Below are positions 42,521 to 51,873 of a DNA stretch of 64,000 nt, piece after piece (the first letter of the stretch is position 1; each line of letters starts with the position of its first letter). This DNA comes from Blastocatellia bacterium (lineage in GTDB: Bacteria > Acidobacteriota > Blastocatellia > HR10): positions 112,995 to 176,994 of the forward strand of contig JANWYV010000033.1 of the NCBI GenBank assembly GCA_025055075.1. Reading direction: 5' to 3'. Below the pieces are notes generated by a model. It made no database searches, was not told the DNA's origin, and saw only the letters and a program-made list of their open reading frames with translations. A program made the position numbers and the translations under genes.

Positions 42521-43897
42521 ATGTCATCAATCGAGCGACGATCCGAGGCATATTGGGAGCCGGAGTGGGAGTTAATGCCGCGTGAGCGACTCGAGGCCGT
42601 GCGCCTGGAGAAGCTGCGGCGTCAACTCCGCTATGCCTACGAGGCATCGCCCTTCTACCGCGAGAAGTTCCATCAAGCGGGAGCTCATCCGGAGGACATT
42701 CGCACGCTAGAGGATTTGCATCGGTTGCCAATCTTCCTCACACCGGAGATCCATCGGGAGAGTCAGGAGCAGTCGCTTCGGGAGTTGGGTCATCCATTTG
42801 GCATGTTCCTCTGCGCGCCGCTGGAGCAGGTGGTCGCTGTCGCGGCGACGTCGGGGACGACAGGGGAACCGACTTTCTATGCCTTCACGCGACACGATGT
42901 GGAGGTCACCGATCGCCTCTGGGCGCGCGGATTCTGGCGGGCCGGAATCCGGCCGGGGGATACCGTGATGCATGCTTTTGGGTTGAGCATGTTCCTGGCC
43001 GGGGTGCCTGTCGTTCGCGCCTTGGAGAGGATGGGAGCACGCCCGATTCCCTGTGGCGCCGAGGCTGGAAGCGAACGGTTGTTGAAACTCATTCGGTGGA
43101 CGCGGCCGCGCGCCTTACTGTGTACGCCCTCGTATGCCGAATACCTGATCGAGGTCGCGCCCAAGGTCCTCGGATGTGAGGTCAGTGATCTGGGGATCGA
43201 GATCATCTGCTGCGCGGGGGAGCCGGGAGCTGGATTGCCTGAAGTGCGTCGAAAGATCCAGGAAGCCTACGGCGTACGACTCTATGATATGCTCGGTGGG
43301 GCTCATGGGATCCTCAATGTCTCGTGCGATGCCCCTGAGTATCAGGGAATGCACGTCGTGGGCGACGATTTCTCGGTCTCTTACGATCTTGTGGACCCGG
43401 AGACGAAAGAGCCCATCCCACTGGTGGACGGAGCCATTGGGGAACGGGTGAAGACAGCCTTAGAATGGGAGGCGCAGCCGCCAATTCGATATTCCGTGGG
43501 GGATATCTATCAAGTGTTCACAACGCCGTGTCCGTGCGGACAACCGGGGCCGCGCATCAAGGTGCTCGGGCGCGTGGACGACCTTCTGATTGTCAAGGGG
43601 GTGAAGGTCTATCCGGCAGCCGTGAAGAATCTCATCGAATCGTTCTCCCCGCGCGCGACCGGAGAGATGCGGATCGTACTCACTGAGCCAGGACCGCGTG
43701 TGACGCCGCCGCTACGGCTTCGGGTTGAATATCGCGCAAGTCTCGAGGGCGAGCAGATTGAGCGCCTGAAGGGAGAGATCGTCGAAGCGATGCACGCGCG
43801 CCTGCGCGTGCGCCCGGAGATCGAGATGGTTCCCGAAGGGACGCTCGAGCGCACGGCTCATAAGACGAAGCTCATCGAGCGACGGTATCAGAAGTGA
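42521..43897 (+). CDS. Phenylacetate-CoA ligase (PaaK)-like protein with intact P-loop
   Basis: A 458-residue PaaK-type acid-CoA ligase. The N-terminal block LRRQLRYAYEASPFYREKFHQAGAHPEDI, P-loop ATSGTTGEPTFYAFTRHD, central CCAGEPGAGLPEVRRKI, IRYSVGDIYQVF, Cys-rich TPCPCGQPGPRIKVLGRVDDLLIVKGVKVYP, and the C-terminal Lys motif GTLERTAHKTKLI are all present. It should form an aryl- or arylacetyl-CoA, or a related thioester. It overlaps the next gene's GTG alternative start. Confidence 0.9.
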   Translation: MSSIERRSEAYWEPEWELMPRERLEAVRLEKLRRQLRYAYEASPFYREKFHQAGAHPEDIRTLEDLHRLPIFLTPEIHRESQEQSLRELGHPFGMFLCAPLEQVVAVAATSGTTGEPTFYAFTRHDVEVTDRLWARGFWRAGIRPGDTVMHAFGLSMFLAGVPVVRALERMGARPIPCGAEAGSERLLKLIRWTRPRALLCTPSYAEYLIEVAPKVLGCEVSDLGIEIICCAGEPGAGLPEVRRKIQEAYGVRLYDMLGGAHGILNVSCDAPEYQGMHVVGDDFSVSYDLVDPETKEPIPLVDGAIGERVKTALEWEAQPPIRYSVGDIYQVFTTPCPCGQPGPRIKVLGRVDDLLIVKGVKVYPAAVKNLIESFSPRATGEMRIVLTEPGPRVTPPLRLRVEYRASLEGEQIERLKGEIVEAMHARLRVRPEIEMVPEGTLERTAHKTKLIERRYQK

Positions 43898-43899
43898 CA

Positions 43900-45546
43900 A
43901 TGCGACGAGCGAAGATCGTCTCGCTCCGCGAGGCCATCGCGCGGATTGAAGATGGCAGCGCGATCGCCATTGGAGGACTGTCGTTGTTCAACGCGCCAAT
44001 GGCGTTGGTGCGGGAGTTGATTCGGCAGCGAAAGCGGGATCTGACGGTGATTACGTCTGCTGTGGCGGGCCTTCCGCTCGATTTGCTCATCGGGGCCGGA
44101 TGCGTGCGTCGGGTGATCAGTCCCTATGTCGGATTGGAGGAGTTCGGAGGAGCGCCCAATTTCCGGCGTGCGGCCGAGAGTGGAGAGATTGAGATTCGCG
44201 AGGTCGGGGAAGCATTCCTCGCCTTTGGACTGAAGGCGGGAGCAGCGGGCGCGCCCTTCTTCGCTCTGCCACGTGCGCTCGCCTATACGGATTTGGTTCG
44301 GGTGAACGCCGACTATCGCTTCACGCGCGATCCATTCACCGGCGCCGAGGTCCTCTGCGTGCCCGCGCTCGTGCCCGATTGGGCATTGCTGCATGCGCAG
44401 CAGAGTGATCCCTTCGGGAACGCGCGACACCTCGGATCGGTCTACATGGACTCGTTGCTAGCGCGGGCGGCTCGTCGCGTCATCCTCAGTTGCGATGAGC
44501 TGATCGCGCACGAGGCCATGCGAGAGGAACCGTGGCGGACGACGCTTCCATCCATCTTGGTGAATGCGGTCGTCCCTCTGTTTGGAGCGGCGCATCCGAC
44601 GGCGAGTGAGCCGCTCTATGATGTGGATCGTGAGCATCTGCAGTCCTACCTTGCCCACGGTCGGACGCGCGAGGGGATGGCGCGCTATCTCCAGGACGTC
44701 GTGCTCGCATCCGATGAGTCGGCTTATCTGCGAAGAGCGGGGATCGCACGTGCATCGGAAGAGCGAGAGGGAGAAACTCCAGAGCACGCGCTGAAAGACG
44801 CGCCACCTTCATCCAGAGAGCTTATGGCCGTTATTTTCTCTCGCTTGGTCAAGGATGGAGATTTCGTCGGCGTCGGTACGGGCTGTTGGGAGGTGGCGGC
44901 TGGATTGCGGTTGGCGCAACTCACGCACGCGCCCAATCTCTCGTTCACTATGGGAGGGACAGCGGCGCTCAATCCGGAGCTGGAGGAGTTGTTGTCTTCG
45001 GTGAATTCCGCGCGGGCGATCGCCCGCGCGGAGGCCGTGGTGCGGTTGGAGGAATTATTCGATCTGGAGCTGCGGGGGGCTTTTGATGTGATGTTCCTGA
45101 GCGGGTTGCAAATAGATCGGCATGGGAATGTGAACTTGGTGGGAGTGGGGACGTGGTCAGCGCCACGGCTGAGGGGGCCAGGGAGCGTAGGATTAGAACT
45201 GGTCCCCTGCGTGCGGCGCCGTGTGGCGTTCTTTCGTCGGCATACGCGTCAGGTCTTCGTCGAGCGCGTTGATTTCGTCTCGGCGCCAGGCTATGCTCGT
45301 TCAAGCATGGAAGGCGGGTCCTTTTGGGTCGTCAGCGATCTGGCCGTATTGGATTTCGACGCCGAAGGGCGGATGCGCGTGGTCTCGCGTCATCCAGGAG
45401 TGACGGTGGATCGGATTCGGGAGAACACGGGTTTCGAGTTGGTCATCCCGGCCCATGTGCCGGAGACGCCGCCGCCGACGCCAGAGGAGCTGCGGCTATT
45501 GCGGACGCAGATAGACCGTCGAGGCATGTTACGGGCGATGGAGTGA
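43900..45546 (+). CDS. Fused CoA-transferase A-B protein (IpdAB-like)
   Basis: A 548-residue protein combining both subunits found elsewhere in this window as separate genes. Residues ~1-290 are the A part (IVSLREAIARIEDGSAIAIGG, IGAGCVRRVISPYVGLEEFGGAPNF, REVGEAFLAFGLKAG). After a linker (about 280-305) comes the B part (SRELMAVIFSRLVKDGDFVGVG, FLSGLQIDRHGNVNLVGVGTW, HPGVTVDRIRENTGFELVIP). The transferase Glu segment reads LSFTMGGTAALN, with no Glu at the usual place. A GTG two codons upstream also overlaps the previous stop. Its stop overlaps the next start. Confidence 0.85.
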   Translation: MRRAKIVSLREAIARIEDGSAIAIGGLSLFNAPMALVRELIRQRKRDLTVITSAVAGLPLDLLIGAGCVRRVISPYVGLEEFGGAPNFRRAAESGEIEIREVGEAFLAFGLKAGAAGAPFFALPRALAYTDLVRVNADYRFTRDPFTGAEVLCVPALVPDWALLHAQQSDPFGNARHLGSVYMDSLLARAARRVILSCDELIAHEAMREEPWRTTLPSILVNAVVPLFGAAHPTASEPLYDVDREHLQSYLAHGRTREGMARYLQDVVLASDESAYLRRAGIARASEEREGETPEHALKDAPPSSRELMAVIFSRLVKDGDFVGVGTGCWEVAAGLRLAQLTHAPNLSFTMGGTAALNPELEELLSSVNSARAIARAEAVVRLEELFDLELRGAFDVMFLSGLQIDRHGNVNLVGVGTWSAPRLRGPGSVGLELVPCVRRRVAFFRRHTRQVFVERVDFVSAPGYARSSMEGGSFWVVSDLAVLDFDAEGRMRVVSRHPGVTVDRIRENTGFELVIPAHVPETPPPTPEELRLLRTQIDRRGMLRAME

Positions 45547-46946
45547 TGATCGGGATCACGGGACATGCCATCTATCTGCCGCGGCATCGGATCGAGCGGG
45601 AGAAGATCGCCGCCGCTCACGGGATGCCGCCTGTCCTGAAGGGGGAGCGAACGGCCATTGGGATTGACGAGGATGCGTTGACGCTTGCTTTGGAGGCCGT
45701 ACAGGGATTGGGCCTGTCTGCGTGCGGGGGGATCTATTTCGCATCCACAACGGCACCCTATCTGGAGCGAATGAACGCCGCGATTTTAGCGGCAGCGTGC
45801 GATCTCCCGGAGGAAATCGCGGTCGCGGATTTCGCGCATTCGCTGCGCGCGGGCACAGTGGCGCTTCTCGCGGCTGTGGATCGCGTGGCGGCAGGAGGGA
45901 CGGCACCACTTGTCGTCGTCGCCGCCGATGCCCGAGACGCGCCGCCGGAATCGCCGGAGGAGCAATGGTTCGGAGATGGAGCCGCAGCCGTGACCGTTGG
46001 GCGCCAGGACGTCGTGGCTGAGGTGAAGGCATGGGCGAGTGTGAGTGACGATTTCCTGGATTTCGTCCGGCGGGATAAGGACGAGCGGATCACGAGCTTC
46101 GCCTCTCGGTTCACGGTGGAGGGGTACACGCGAATCGTGGGTCGCGCGATCGCGCGGGTATTGGACGACAGCGGGCTACGGCCTTCGGAGATCGCGCGCG
46201 TGATCCTGCCTCCTGCTGATCCGAAGACGATGGGGCGGACGGCGACGGAATTGGGATTCAGCGCTGAGCAACTGCAAGAGACCTTTCTGGAGCAGGTGGG
46301 GATGATCGGGTGTGCGACGCCATTGCTGCTGCTGAGCGCGGCGCTCGAACAAGCGCGACCCGGAGATCGAATTCTCCTGGTCGGATATGGAAGTGGCGCT
46401 GATGCCGTGTTGTTAGAGGTGACTCCTCGGATCAAGGACTATGTGGTGCGTGATCCGATCGCGGCACAACTTCGGCGCGGGCTGCGATTCCCGTCCTACG
46501 AGCGATTTCGAAAGGCGCGGGAGTATTTTCGGCATCACGAGGATGGGCCGGTCCTGTCGAACATCTTTTACGAGAAGGAAGAGACGCGCACGATTCGTCT
46601 GCGGGGCACAGAATGTGGAGAATGCGGCTTGCGGCAGTTTCCGCCGACGTTCATTTGCCAAGGATGCCGCAGCACGACGGGATTGCGTGAAGTCCCGCTC
46701 GGGCGGCGGGGGGAAGTATTCACTTACACCGTGGATTGGCTGGCCGCTTCGCCCATGCCGCCGACGGTCTTGGCAGTGGTGGATGTCGAAGGGGGAGGGC
46801 GACTCTATTTGCAAATGACCGACGTCGAACCTTCAGAGGTGCGAATTGGGATGCCGGTGCGGTTGACGCTGCGGCGGCTAGGGGTCGGAGGCGGCCTCTA
46901 CCACTACTATTGGAAGTGTCGACCAGAGGGAGGGAGCGATGGCTGA
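45546..46946 (+). CDS. KAS III/HMG-CoA-synthase-like protein fused to DUF35
   Basis: A 466-residue fusion. The N-terminal ~330 residues have the KAS III/HMGCS fold (GITGHAIYLPRHRIEREKI, IGIDEDALTLALEAV, WFGDGAAAVTVG, GCATPLLLLSAALEQARPGDRILLVGYGSGADAVLLEV). The C-terminal part is a DUF35 zinc ribbon (TECGECGLRQFPPTFICQGC) and OB-fold. At the nucleophile position archaeal HMGCS has EFACKAGT, while this protein has DFAHSLRAGT without Cys. The following gene is an intact thiolase, recalling the archaeal thiolase/HMGCS/DUF35 complex, but here the condensing partner seems altered. The start overlaps the previous stop by one base. Confidence 0.8.
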   Translation: MIGITGHAIYLPRHRIEREKIAAAHGMPPVLKGERTAIGIDEDALTLALEAVQGLGLSACGGIYFASTTAPYLERMNAAILAAACDLPEEIAVADFAHSLRAGTVALLAAVDRVAAGGTAPLVVVAADARDAPPESPEEQWFGDGAAAVTVGRQDVVAEVKAWASVSDDFLDFVRRDKDERITSFASRFTVEGYTRIVGRAIARVLDDSGLRPSEIARVILPPADPKTMGRTATELGFSAEQLQETFLEQVGMIGCATPLLLLSAALEQARPGDRILLVGYGSGADAVLLEVTPRIKDYVVRDPIAAQLRRGLRFPSYERFRKAREYFRHHEDGPVLSNIFYEKEETRTIRLRGTECGECGLRQFPPTFICQGCRSTTGLREVPLGRRGEVFTYTVDWLAASPMPPTVLAVVDVEGGGRLYLQMTDVEPSEVRIGMPVRLTLRRLGVGGGLYHYYWKCRPEGGSDG

Positions 46947-48102
46947 GAGTCTGAAGGACAAAGTGGCCATCATTGGGATCGGATGCACGAAGTTCGGCGA
47001 GTTGCATGACAAGAGCCTATCGGAATTGATGGCCGAAGCCGCATTCGCCGCCTACGAGGACGCGGGGATCGAGCCCGAGCGTGTGGAGGCCGCGTGGTTG
47101 GGGACATTCTCGCCGGGATTCGGTGGAGGGAAAGCGAGCGTCACCTTGGCTGACGCGCTGCGACTCTATGGGAAGCCGATCACGCGAGTGGAGAACTATT
47201 GTGCGACGGGAACGGATGCCTTTCGGAACGCATGCTTGGCGGTGGCGGCTGGGGTGTACGAAGTCGTATTGGTCGTGGGAGCGGAGAAACTGCGCGATCG
47301 TCCCGTGCGGGGATTGCAGCGGGAGGGCACGCATCCGTATCTGGAAGCGGGCTCGACGCCGCCGGGCCTTTTCGCTTTAGCCGCGAATCGCTACTTCCAT
47401 CGCTTCGGTGGAGATCGGCGCACGCTGGCGAAGGTGGCCGTCAAGAATCATCATAACGGCTCTCTCAATCCGAAGGCCCACTTTCGGATGGAAGTGACCG
47501 AAGAGCAAGTCCTGGCCGCGCCGATCATCGCATATCCGTTCGGACTCTATGACTGCTGTCCGACGACCGATGGAGCCGCGGCCGTCATCATCTGTCGCGC
47601 CGATCTCGCGCGGCGGTTCCGAGAGGATCCGGTGTACGTTAAAGGAATCGGATTGGCCGTCGAGACGGGATGGCCGTTCTTCGATCCAACGTTCGAATAC
47701 GTCGGGTTTCCAGCGACGGTGGCGGCAGCGGCCGAGGCATATCGTATGGCGGGGATTCGGAATCCGGCGCAGGAGATCTCCGTCGCGGAAGTGCACGATT
47801 GCTTCACGTGGACGGAGATCTCAAATTACGAAGACTTGGGCTTCTGCAAGAAGGGGGAGGGACGATACTTCATCGAAGAGGGGCGGAGTGCGCTCACGGG
47901 CGATCTGCCGGTGAATCCGAGCGGGGGACTAAAATCGTTCGGCCATCCCATTGGTGCCAGCGGCGTGCGCATGCTCACGGAGATCGTCCTGCAATTGCGC
48001 GGACAGGCCGGGGCCCGACAGGTGAAGAACGCCGAGCTCGGGCTCGTGCACAATCTCGGAGGACCAGGCTCGGTCGCCTGCGTCGTCGTCTTAGGACGCT
48101 GA
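46939..48102 (+). CDS. Thiolase (acetyl-CoA acyltransferase, SCP2/archaeal type) with intact active site
   Basis: A 387-residue thiolase. Catalytic residues are visible: Cys in VENYCATGTDAFRNA, His in VAEVHDCFTWTE, and His in LKSFGHPIGASGVRM. It should cleave 3-oxoacyl-CoA, in contrast to the two Cys-less paralogues at 29633 and 30758. It overlaps the KAS-like/DUF35 gene by eight bases, as expected for complex partners. Confidence 0.92.
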   Translation: MAESLKDKVAIIGIGCTKFGELHDKSLSELMAEAAFAAYEDAGIEPERVEAAWLGTFSPGFGGGKASVTLADALRLYGKPITRVENYCATGTDAFRNACLAVAAGVYEVVLVVGAEKLRDRPVRGLQREGTHPYLEAGSTPPGLFALAANRYFHRFGGDRRTLAKVAVKNHHNGSLNPKAHFRMEVTEEQVLAAPIIAYPFGLYDCCPTTDGAAAVIICRADLARRFREDPVYVKGIGLAVETGWPFFDPTFEYVGFPATVAAAAEAYRMAGIRNPAQEISVAEVHDCFTWTEISNYEDLGFCKKGEGRYFIEEGRSALTGDLPVNPSGGLKSFGHPIGASGVRMLTEIVLQLRGQAGARQVKNAELGLVHNLGGPGSVACVVVLGR

Positions 48103-48160
48103 TTCCCAGCGATCCTCTCACAAAGCCCTGAACGCTCGTGTGCCTTTGAAAGGAGGAGGA

Positions 48161-48973
48161 ATGCGCGTCGTCGTCTGCGTGACACAGATCTTAGATCCGG
48201 AGATTCCGCCCAGTGAGTTTCGGCTCGATTCAGGACGAAAGACAGCAGCCGAAGGGATCGGGCAGTTGGTCATCAGCATCTTCGATGAAAACGCACTGGA
48301 AGTCGCCTTGCAACTGCGGGAGCGGATGGCCGATCGCGAACCGGTGGAGATCATCGCCCTCACGGTCGGCCCGCCCTCGACGGCAGATGTGTTGCGGAAA
48401 GCGCTCAGCTTGCGCGCCGATCGCGCGATCTTGATCTCAAGCGAGGATGGTCCTTCACTTGACGGGTTCGTCGTCGCTCGCCTCCTAGCGGCAGCGGTGG
48501 AGAAGCTCCTTCCGGTGGATCTCGTCCTCTGTGGGCGTGAGACCGGAGATTGGCACGGTGGGCTGGTCGGATCGTTCCTGGCCGAAGCACTCGGGTGGAC
48601 CTGTGTGAACTTCGTTTCGCGCGTCGAGGTGGCGGAGGACGGCTTCCTCATGCGGCGGCAAACGGACGAAGGATGGGAGATCGTGCGCGCGATGCGACCA
48701 GCGGTGGCAACGATCACGAACGACGAGGCGAACGTCCCGCGTTTGCCGAAAGTCCGAGACACGATGATGGCAGCGCGCGCGTCGATCCCCGTGTGGACGG
48801 TCTCAGAGTTAGTGGGGGGGACGGTCGAGCTTTGGGGAGCGAGCGAACGTCTGCAATTGCGAGAGTTGGTTATCCCGAGCACGTCGAAAGCGTGCGAGTG
48901 GATCGAGGGGGAGACCGTGGGGGAGAAGGCCGCACACCTTGTGCGGGCACTGCGGGAGCGGCGAATTCTCTGA
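48161..48973 (+). CDS. etfB: Electron transfer flavoprotein, beta subunit
   Basis: A 270-residue ETF beta subunit: MRVVVCVTQILDPEIPPSEF, NALEVALQLRERM, EIIALTVGPPSTADVLRKALSLRADRAILIS, LPVDLVLCGRETGDWHGGLVG. ETF accepts electrons from acyl-CoA dehydrogenases. The probable membrane acceptor is the FeS protein at 5912. The start at 48161 has AAAGGAGGAG directly upstream. The gene follows a 58-base gap after the thiolase. Confidence 0.93.
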   Translation: MRVVVCVTQILDPEIPPSEFRLDSGRKTAAEGIGQLVISIFDENALEVALQLRERMADREPVEIIALTVGPPSTADVLRKALSLRADRAILISSEDGPSLDGFVVARLLAAAVEKLLPVDLVLCGRETGDWHGGLVGSFLAEALGWTCVNFVSRVEVAEDGFLMRRQTDEGWEIVRAMRPAVATITNDEANVPRLPKVRDTMMAARASIPVWTVSELVGGTVELWGASERLQLRELVIPSTSKACEWIEGETVGEKAAHLVRALRERRIL

Positions 48974-48986
48974 GCGAGGAAAGCAT

Positions 48987-49994
48987 ATGCGTGTCATCTT
49001 GGTCGTCCTGCCAACACTCGAGGTCGGGCGGAGCGAGCGCGAAGCGATCGGCGCAGCCCGCCTCCTCGCGACCGCGTTCGATGCCGAAGTGAACGTGGCG
49101 CTCATCGGTCCGGCTGCGGAATCCATCGCCGAGCGTCGAGAGGACGTGAGTCCAACGTCCGGGGCATCGGCGAGCACGTGCGCATTCCTCGTCCTCCATC
49201 CGATGCTCCGGGAATATGCGCCTGAGCTATACGTGAGCGCCACTGAGCAGTTGCTGACGACGGTTCGACCGGACGTGATCCTCTTCCCCGGTCGGACGAT
49301 CGCGTTGGAGATCGCTCCGCGATTGGCCTATCGGTTAGGGGCGGCGATCGCGACTGACGTCATCGGGCTTCGGGCTGAAGATGGGGCGGTGGTTATCACG
49401 AAACCCGTCTATGGGGGGAAGGCCCATGCCGTGTTGGTCGCTCCTCAGCCGCCTGTCGTCATCTGCGTGCGCCCCCGCGCATTCGATCCATTTGAAGGAG
49501 ATTTCATTGGGGAACGGTTAGAGCCGATCGAGGTGACGCTCGACCCATCGAGCGCTCGGACGCGCATCGTCGAGCGGATACGCGAGGAGTCGGCGACCGC
49601 CGTCCCGCTCGAAGAAGCACGGATCGTTGTGGGTGGTGGGCGAGGCATAGGGGGGCCTGAGGGCTTCCGACAGCTTGAAGAACTGGCGCGCTTATTGGGC
49701 GGAGCCATTGGGGCTTCGCGCGCGGCGTGCGATGCCGGATGGGTGCCGGCCAGTTGGCAGATCGGACAGACGGGAAAGAAGATCGCGCCTGATCTCTATG
49801 TTGCCGTCGGCATTTCTGGGGCTAGCCAGCACGTCGTCGGGATCTCCGGGGCCAAGTGCATCGTCGCCATCAACACGGATCCGCGCGCGCCGATCTTCAA
49901 AGTGGCTGATCTGGGGATCGTCGAAGCTTACGAGAACATCGTGCCGGCCCTGATCGAAGAGGTGAAGCGTTTGGGTGCGGCGGAACGGACATGA
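48987..49994 (+). CDS. etfA: Electron transfer flavoprotein, alpha subunit
   Basis: A 335-residue ETF alpha subunit. The C-terminal FAD domain is well conserved: [68 protein letters not shown], and [22 protein letters not shown]. It lies 13 bases after etfB and forms the heterodimer with it. GAGGAAAG precedes the start. Confidence 0.95.
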   Translation: MRVILVVLPTLEVGRSEREAIGAARLLATAFDAEVNVALIGPAAESIAERREDVSPTSGASASTCAFLVLHPMLREYAPELYVSATEQLLTTVRPDVILFPGRTIALEIAPRLAYRLGAAIATDVIGLRAEDGAVVITKPVYGGKAHAVLVAPQPPVVICVRPRAFDPFEGDFIGERLEPIEVTLDPSSARTRIVERIREESATAVPLEEARIVVGGGRGIGGPEGFRQLEELARLLGGAIGASRAACDAGWVPASWQIGQTGKKIAPDLYVAVGISGASQHVVGISGAKCIVAINTDPRAPIFKVADLGIVEAYENIVPALIEEVKRLGAAERT

Positions 49995-50012
49995 GCGCAC
50001 GAGGAGGGAGGA

Positions 50013-50810
50013 ATGGGCGGACAGACCGTACAACTCACAGTGAGCGAGGCCGTGGCCAGGGTGACGCTTCATCGGCCAGAGGTGTTGAATGCCATTGATG
50101 CTGCATTGGCAGCCGAACTGCGGAATGTCTTTCGAACCCTTCAGGCACGGGAAGACGTTCGCGCGGTGATTCTCACTGGAGCTGGGCGAGCGTTCTCGGC
50201 GGGAGCTGATTTGAAGTATCTCGAGCGGCGATTGGAGGAAGGCGCCTCGGCCGATCACTTATTGGACGAATTACTCGGTCCCTTGAATGACGTGATCCGT
50301 ATCATTCGCGGGATGCCGAAGATTGTCATCGCCGCCATTCATGGGGTTGCTAGCGGCGGAGGCTGTAATCTCGCGCTCGCATGCGATTACCGATTGGCGG
50401 CCGCGGGGACGCGCTTCAATCAAGCGTTCGTGCGACTGGGGATCGCACCGGATTGCGGAGGAACGTTCATCGTGCCGCGGTTGATCGGATGGGGGAGAGC
50501 CTTCGAGTGGATGGTGAGTGGCGAGTTGATCGAAGCGGAGGAAGCAGCGCGATGGGGGCTCATACATCGTGTGGTTCCCGAAGAGGTGTTGCTTGACGAA
50601 GCGCGCGCCTTCGCCGCCCGCATCGCGCAAGGACCGATGCAGGCGCTCGTCACCATCAAGCATCTGCTGATGGCGAGCCTCACGGCTTCGTTGGACGAGC
50701 AGTTGGAGCGCGAACGGCAGCTCGTCGGTAGGCTCGCGGCGACCGATGACTTTCGCGAAGGCGTGCGCGCCTTCATCGAGAAGCGGTCGCCGCGCTTCCG
50801 CGGTGGTTAA
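50013..50810 (+). CDS. Enoyl-CoA hydratase/isomerase family protein, PaaG-like site
   Basis: A 265-residue crotonase. FSAGADLKYL and HGVASGGGCNLALACDYRLAA form the oxyanion hole. The first hydratase Glu is replaced by Asn (GGGCNLA), and the second region reads RLGIAPDCGGTFIVPRLIG, with the Asp used by PaaG-type isomerases. A double-bond isomerase is thus more likely than a hydratase. It is the last gene of the operon; the next gene follows after 64 bases. Confidence 0.88.
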   Translation: MGGQTVQLTVSEAVARVTLHRPEVLNAIDAALAAELRNVFRTLQAREDVRAVILTGAGRAFSAGADLKYLERRLEEGASADHLLDELLGPLNDVIRIIRGMPKIVIAAIHGVASGGGCNLALACDYRLAAAGTRFNQAFVRLGIAPDCGGTFIVPRLIGWGRAFEWMVSGELIEAEEAARWGLIHRVVPEEVLLDEARAFAARIAQGPMQALVTIKHLLMASLTASLDEQLERERQLVGRLAATDDFREGVRAFIEKRSPRFRGG

Positions 50811-50874
50811 ATCGTCGTTGATTCGATTCTCTCCATTCACAATAGGCGATATGATGCGATAGGGAGAGGAGCGT

Positions 50875-51831
50875 ATGTCCGAAGAGCGCGATTTCGTCCC
50901 CGTCGGCCTCGATCTCACCGATGATGACATCCATGCCATAGGTCCCGAGCCCTGGTGGCGCGAAGCATGGTACTTCGAGTTCTTCGATCCGGCCAGGCGC
51001 CTTCAGTTTCAGGTCTACCAAGGCGTCTTCCCGAATGCCGGTCGAGGTGATCTCACCCTCTATGTCTTCACGGACGGGCGCCCGGGCTATGAACTGATGA
51101 AGATGGACTACGCGATCCCGTCCGACGTTGGGCGGGAGCGCCTGTGCTTCGGCCCCTTGAAGCTGGAGATGCTCGAGCCGTTCGTGCGATGGCGCTTGCA
51201 GTATGATAGCCCGCGCTTGCAGTTCGACCTCACGTTCCGGGCGATTCACCGCGCCTTCAGTTGGGCAGAGGCCAAGCTCTGGATGGAAGAAGCTCCTGTG
51301 GGGGAACAGAGTCGCCATTTCGATCAGGTCGGATGGTACGAAGGGTGGATGAATCTCGATGGGGAAGAGATCGACATCGCCGCGCTCGGAATGCGCGATC
51401 GGATGTGGGGATGGGGAGCACGCGCGCTCTGGCGAGGGTATCTTGTGCTGTGGGTCCCGTTCTCTCCCTCGCTCGTCGTCAACGTGGCCGCCATGAACTT
51501 CGCCGACGGTCGGCGCCAACTCTGTGGCTACATCCATCAAGATAGGGAACGCGCGCTCTTGCGCTCGGCCCGTCTGGCCATCACCTGGAGCGAGCGGCGC
51601 TGGAAATCCATCGAACGAGTAGAGGTACGCGTCACCGATGCGCGTGGGCGCTCGCTCGCGCTCTCGGCGCGACCGCTTGGCATCATTGATACGTCGCATC
51701 ACTGGCCCCACCGGTTCGATCATTTGCTCTTCTCCATCGGAGAGTATGACGTCCAAGGGACGAAGGGATATGGGTGCCTGACCTGGAGCTTCGTCACCGC
51801 AGATGAGCGGCCGTCGGTGATCGAATTCTGA
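50875..51831 (+). CDS. Lipocalin-like protein (CrtC/AttH/DUF7064-type)
   Basis: A 318-residue protein rich in Trp and aromatic strands. WWREAWYFEFFDPARRLQFQVYQGVFP opens the first half, and ALGMRDRMWGWGARA resembles the G-x-G-x-RDHSWG signature of the hydroxyneurosporene-synthase/AttH-like double-lipocalin families. Such proteins bind or hydrate hydrophobic molecules. It probably opens a new transcription unit: TATGAT (50850-50855) lies 20 bases upstream of the start, though no good -35 was seen. Assignment to the DUF7064 group is from memory. Confidence 0.6.
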   Translation: MSEERDFVPVGLDLTDDDIHAIGPEPWWREAWYFEFFDPARRLQFQVYQGVFPNAGRGDLTLYVFTDGRPGYELMKMDYAIPSDVGRERLCFGPLKLEMLEPFVRWRLQYDSPRLQFDLTFRAIHRAFSWAEAKLWMEEAPVGEQSRHFDQVGWYEGWMNLDGEEIDIAALGMRDRMWGWGARALWRGYLVLWVPFSPSLVVNVAAMNFADGRRQLCGYIHQDRERALLRSARLAITWSERRWKSIERVEVRVTDARGRSLALSARPLGIIDTSHHWPHRFDHLLFSIGEYDVQGTKGYGCLTWSFVTADERPSVIEF

Positions 51832-51873
51832 ACGGTCGCCTGACTGTTCAATCCATCCCCTGTGGGAAATGCG

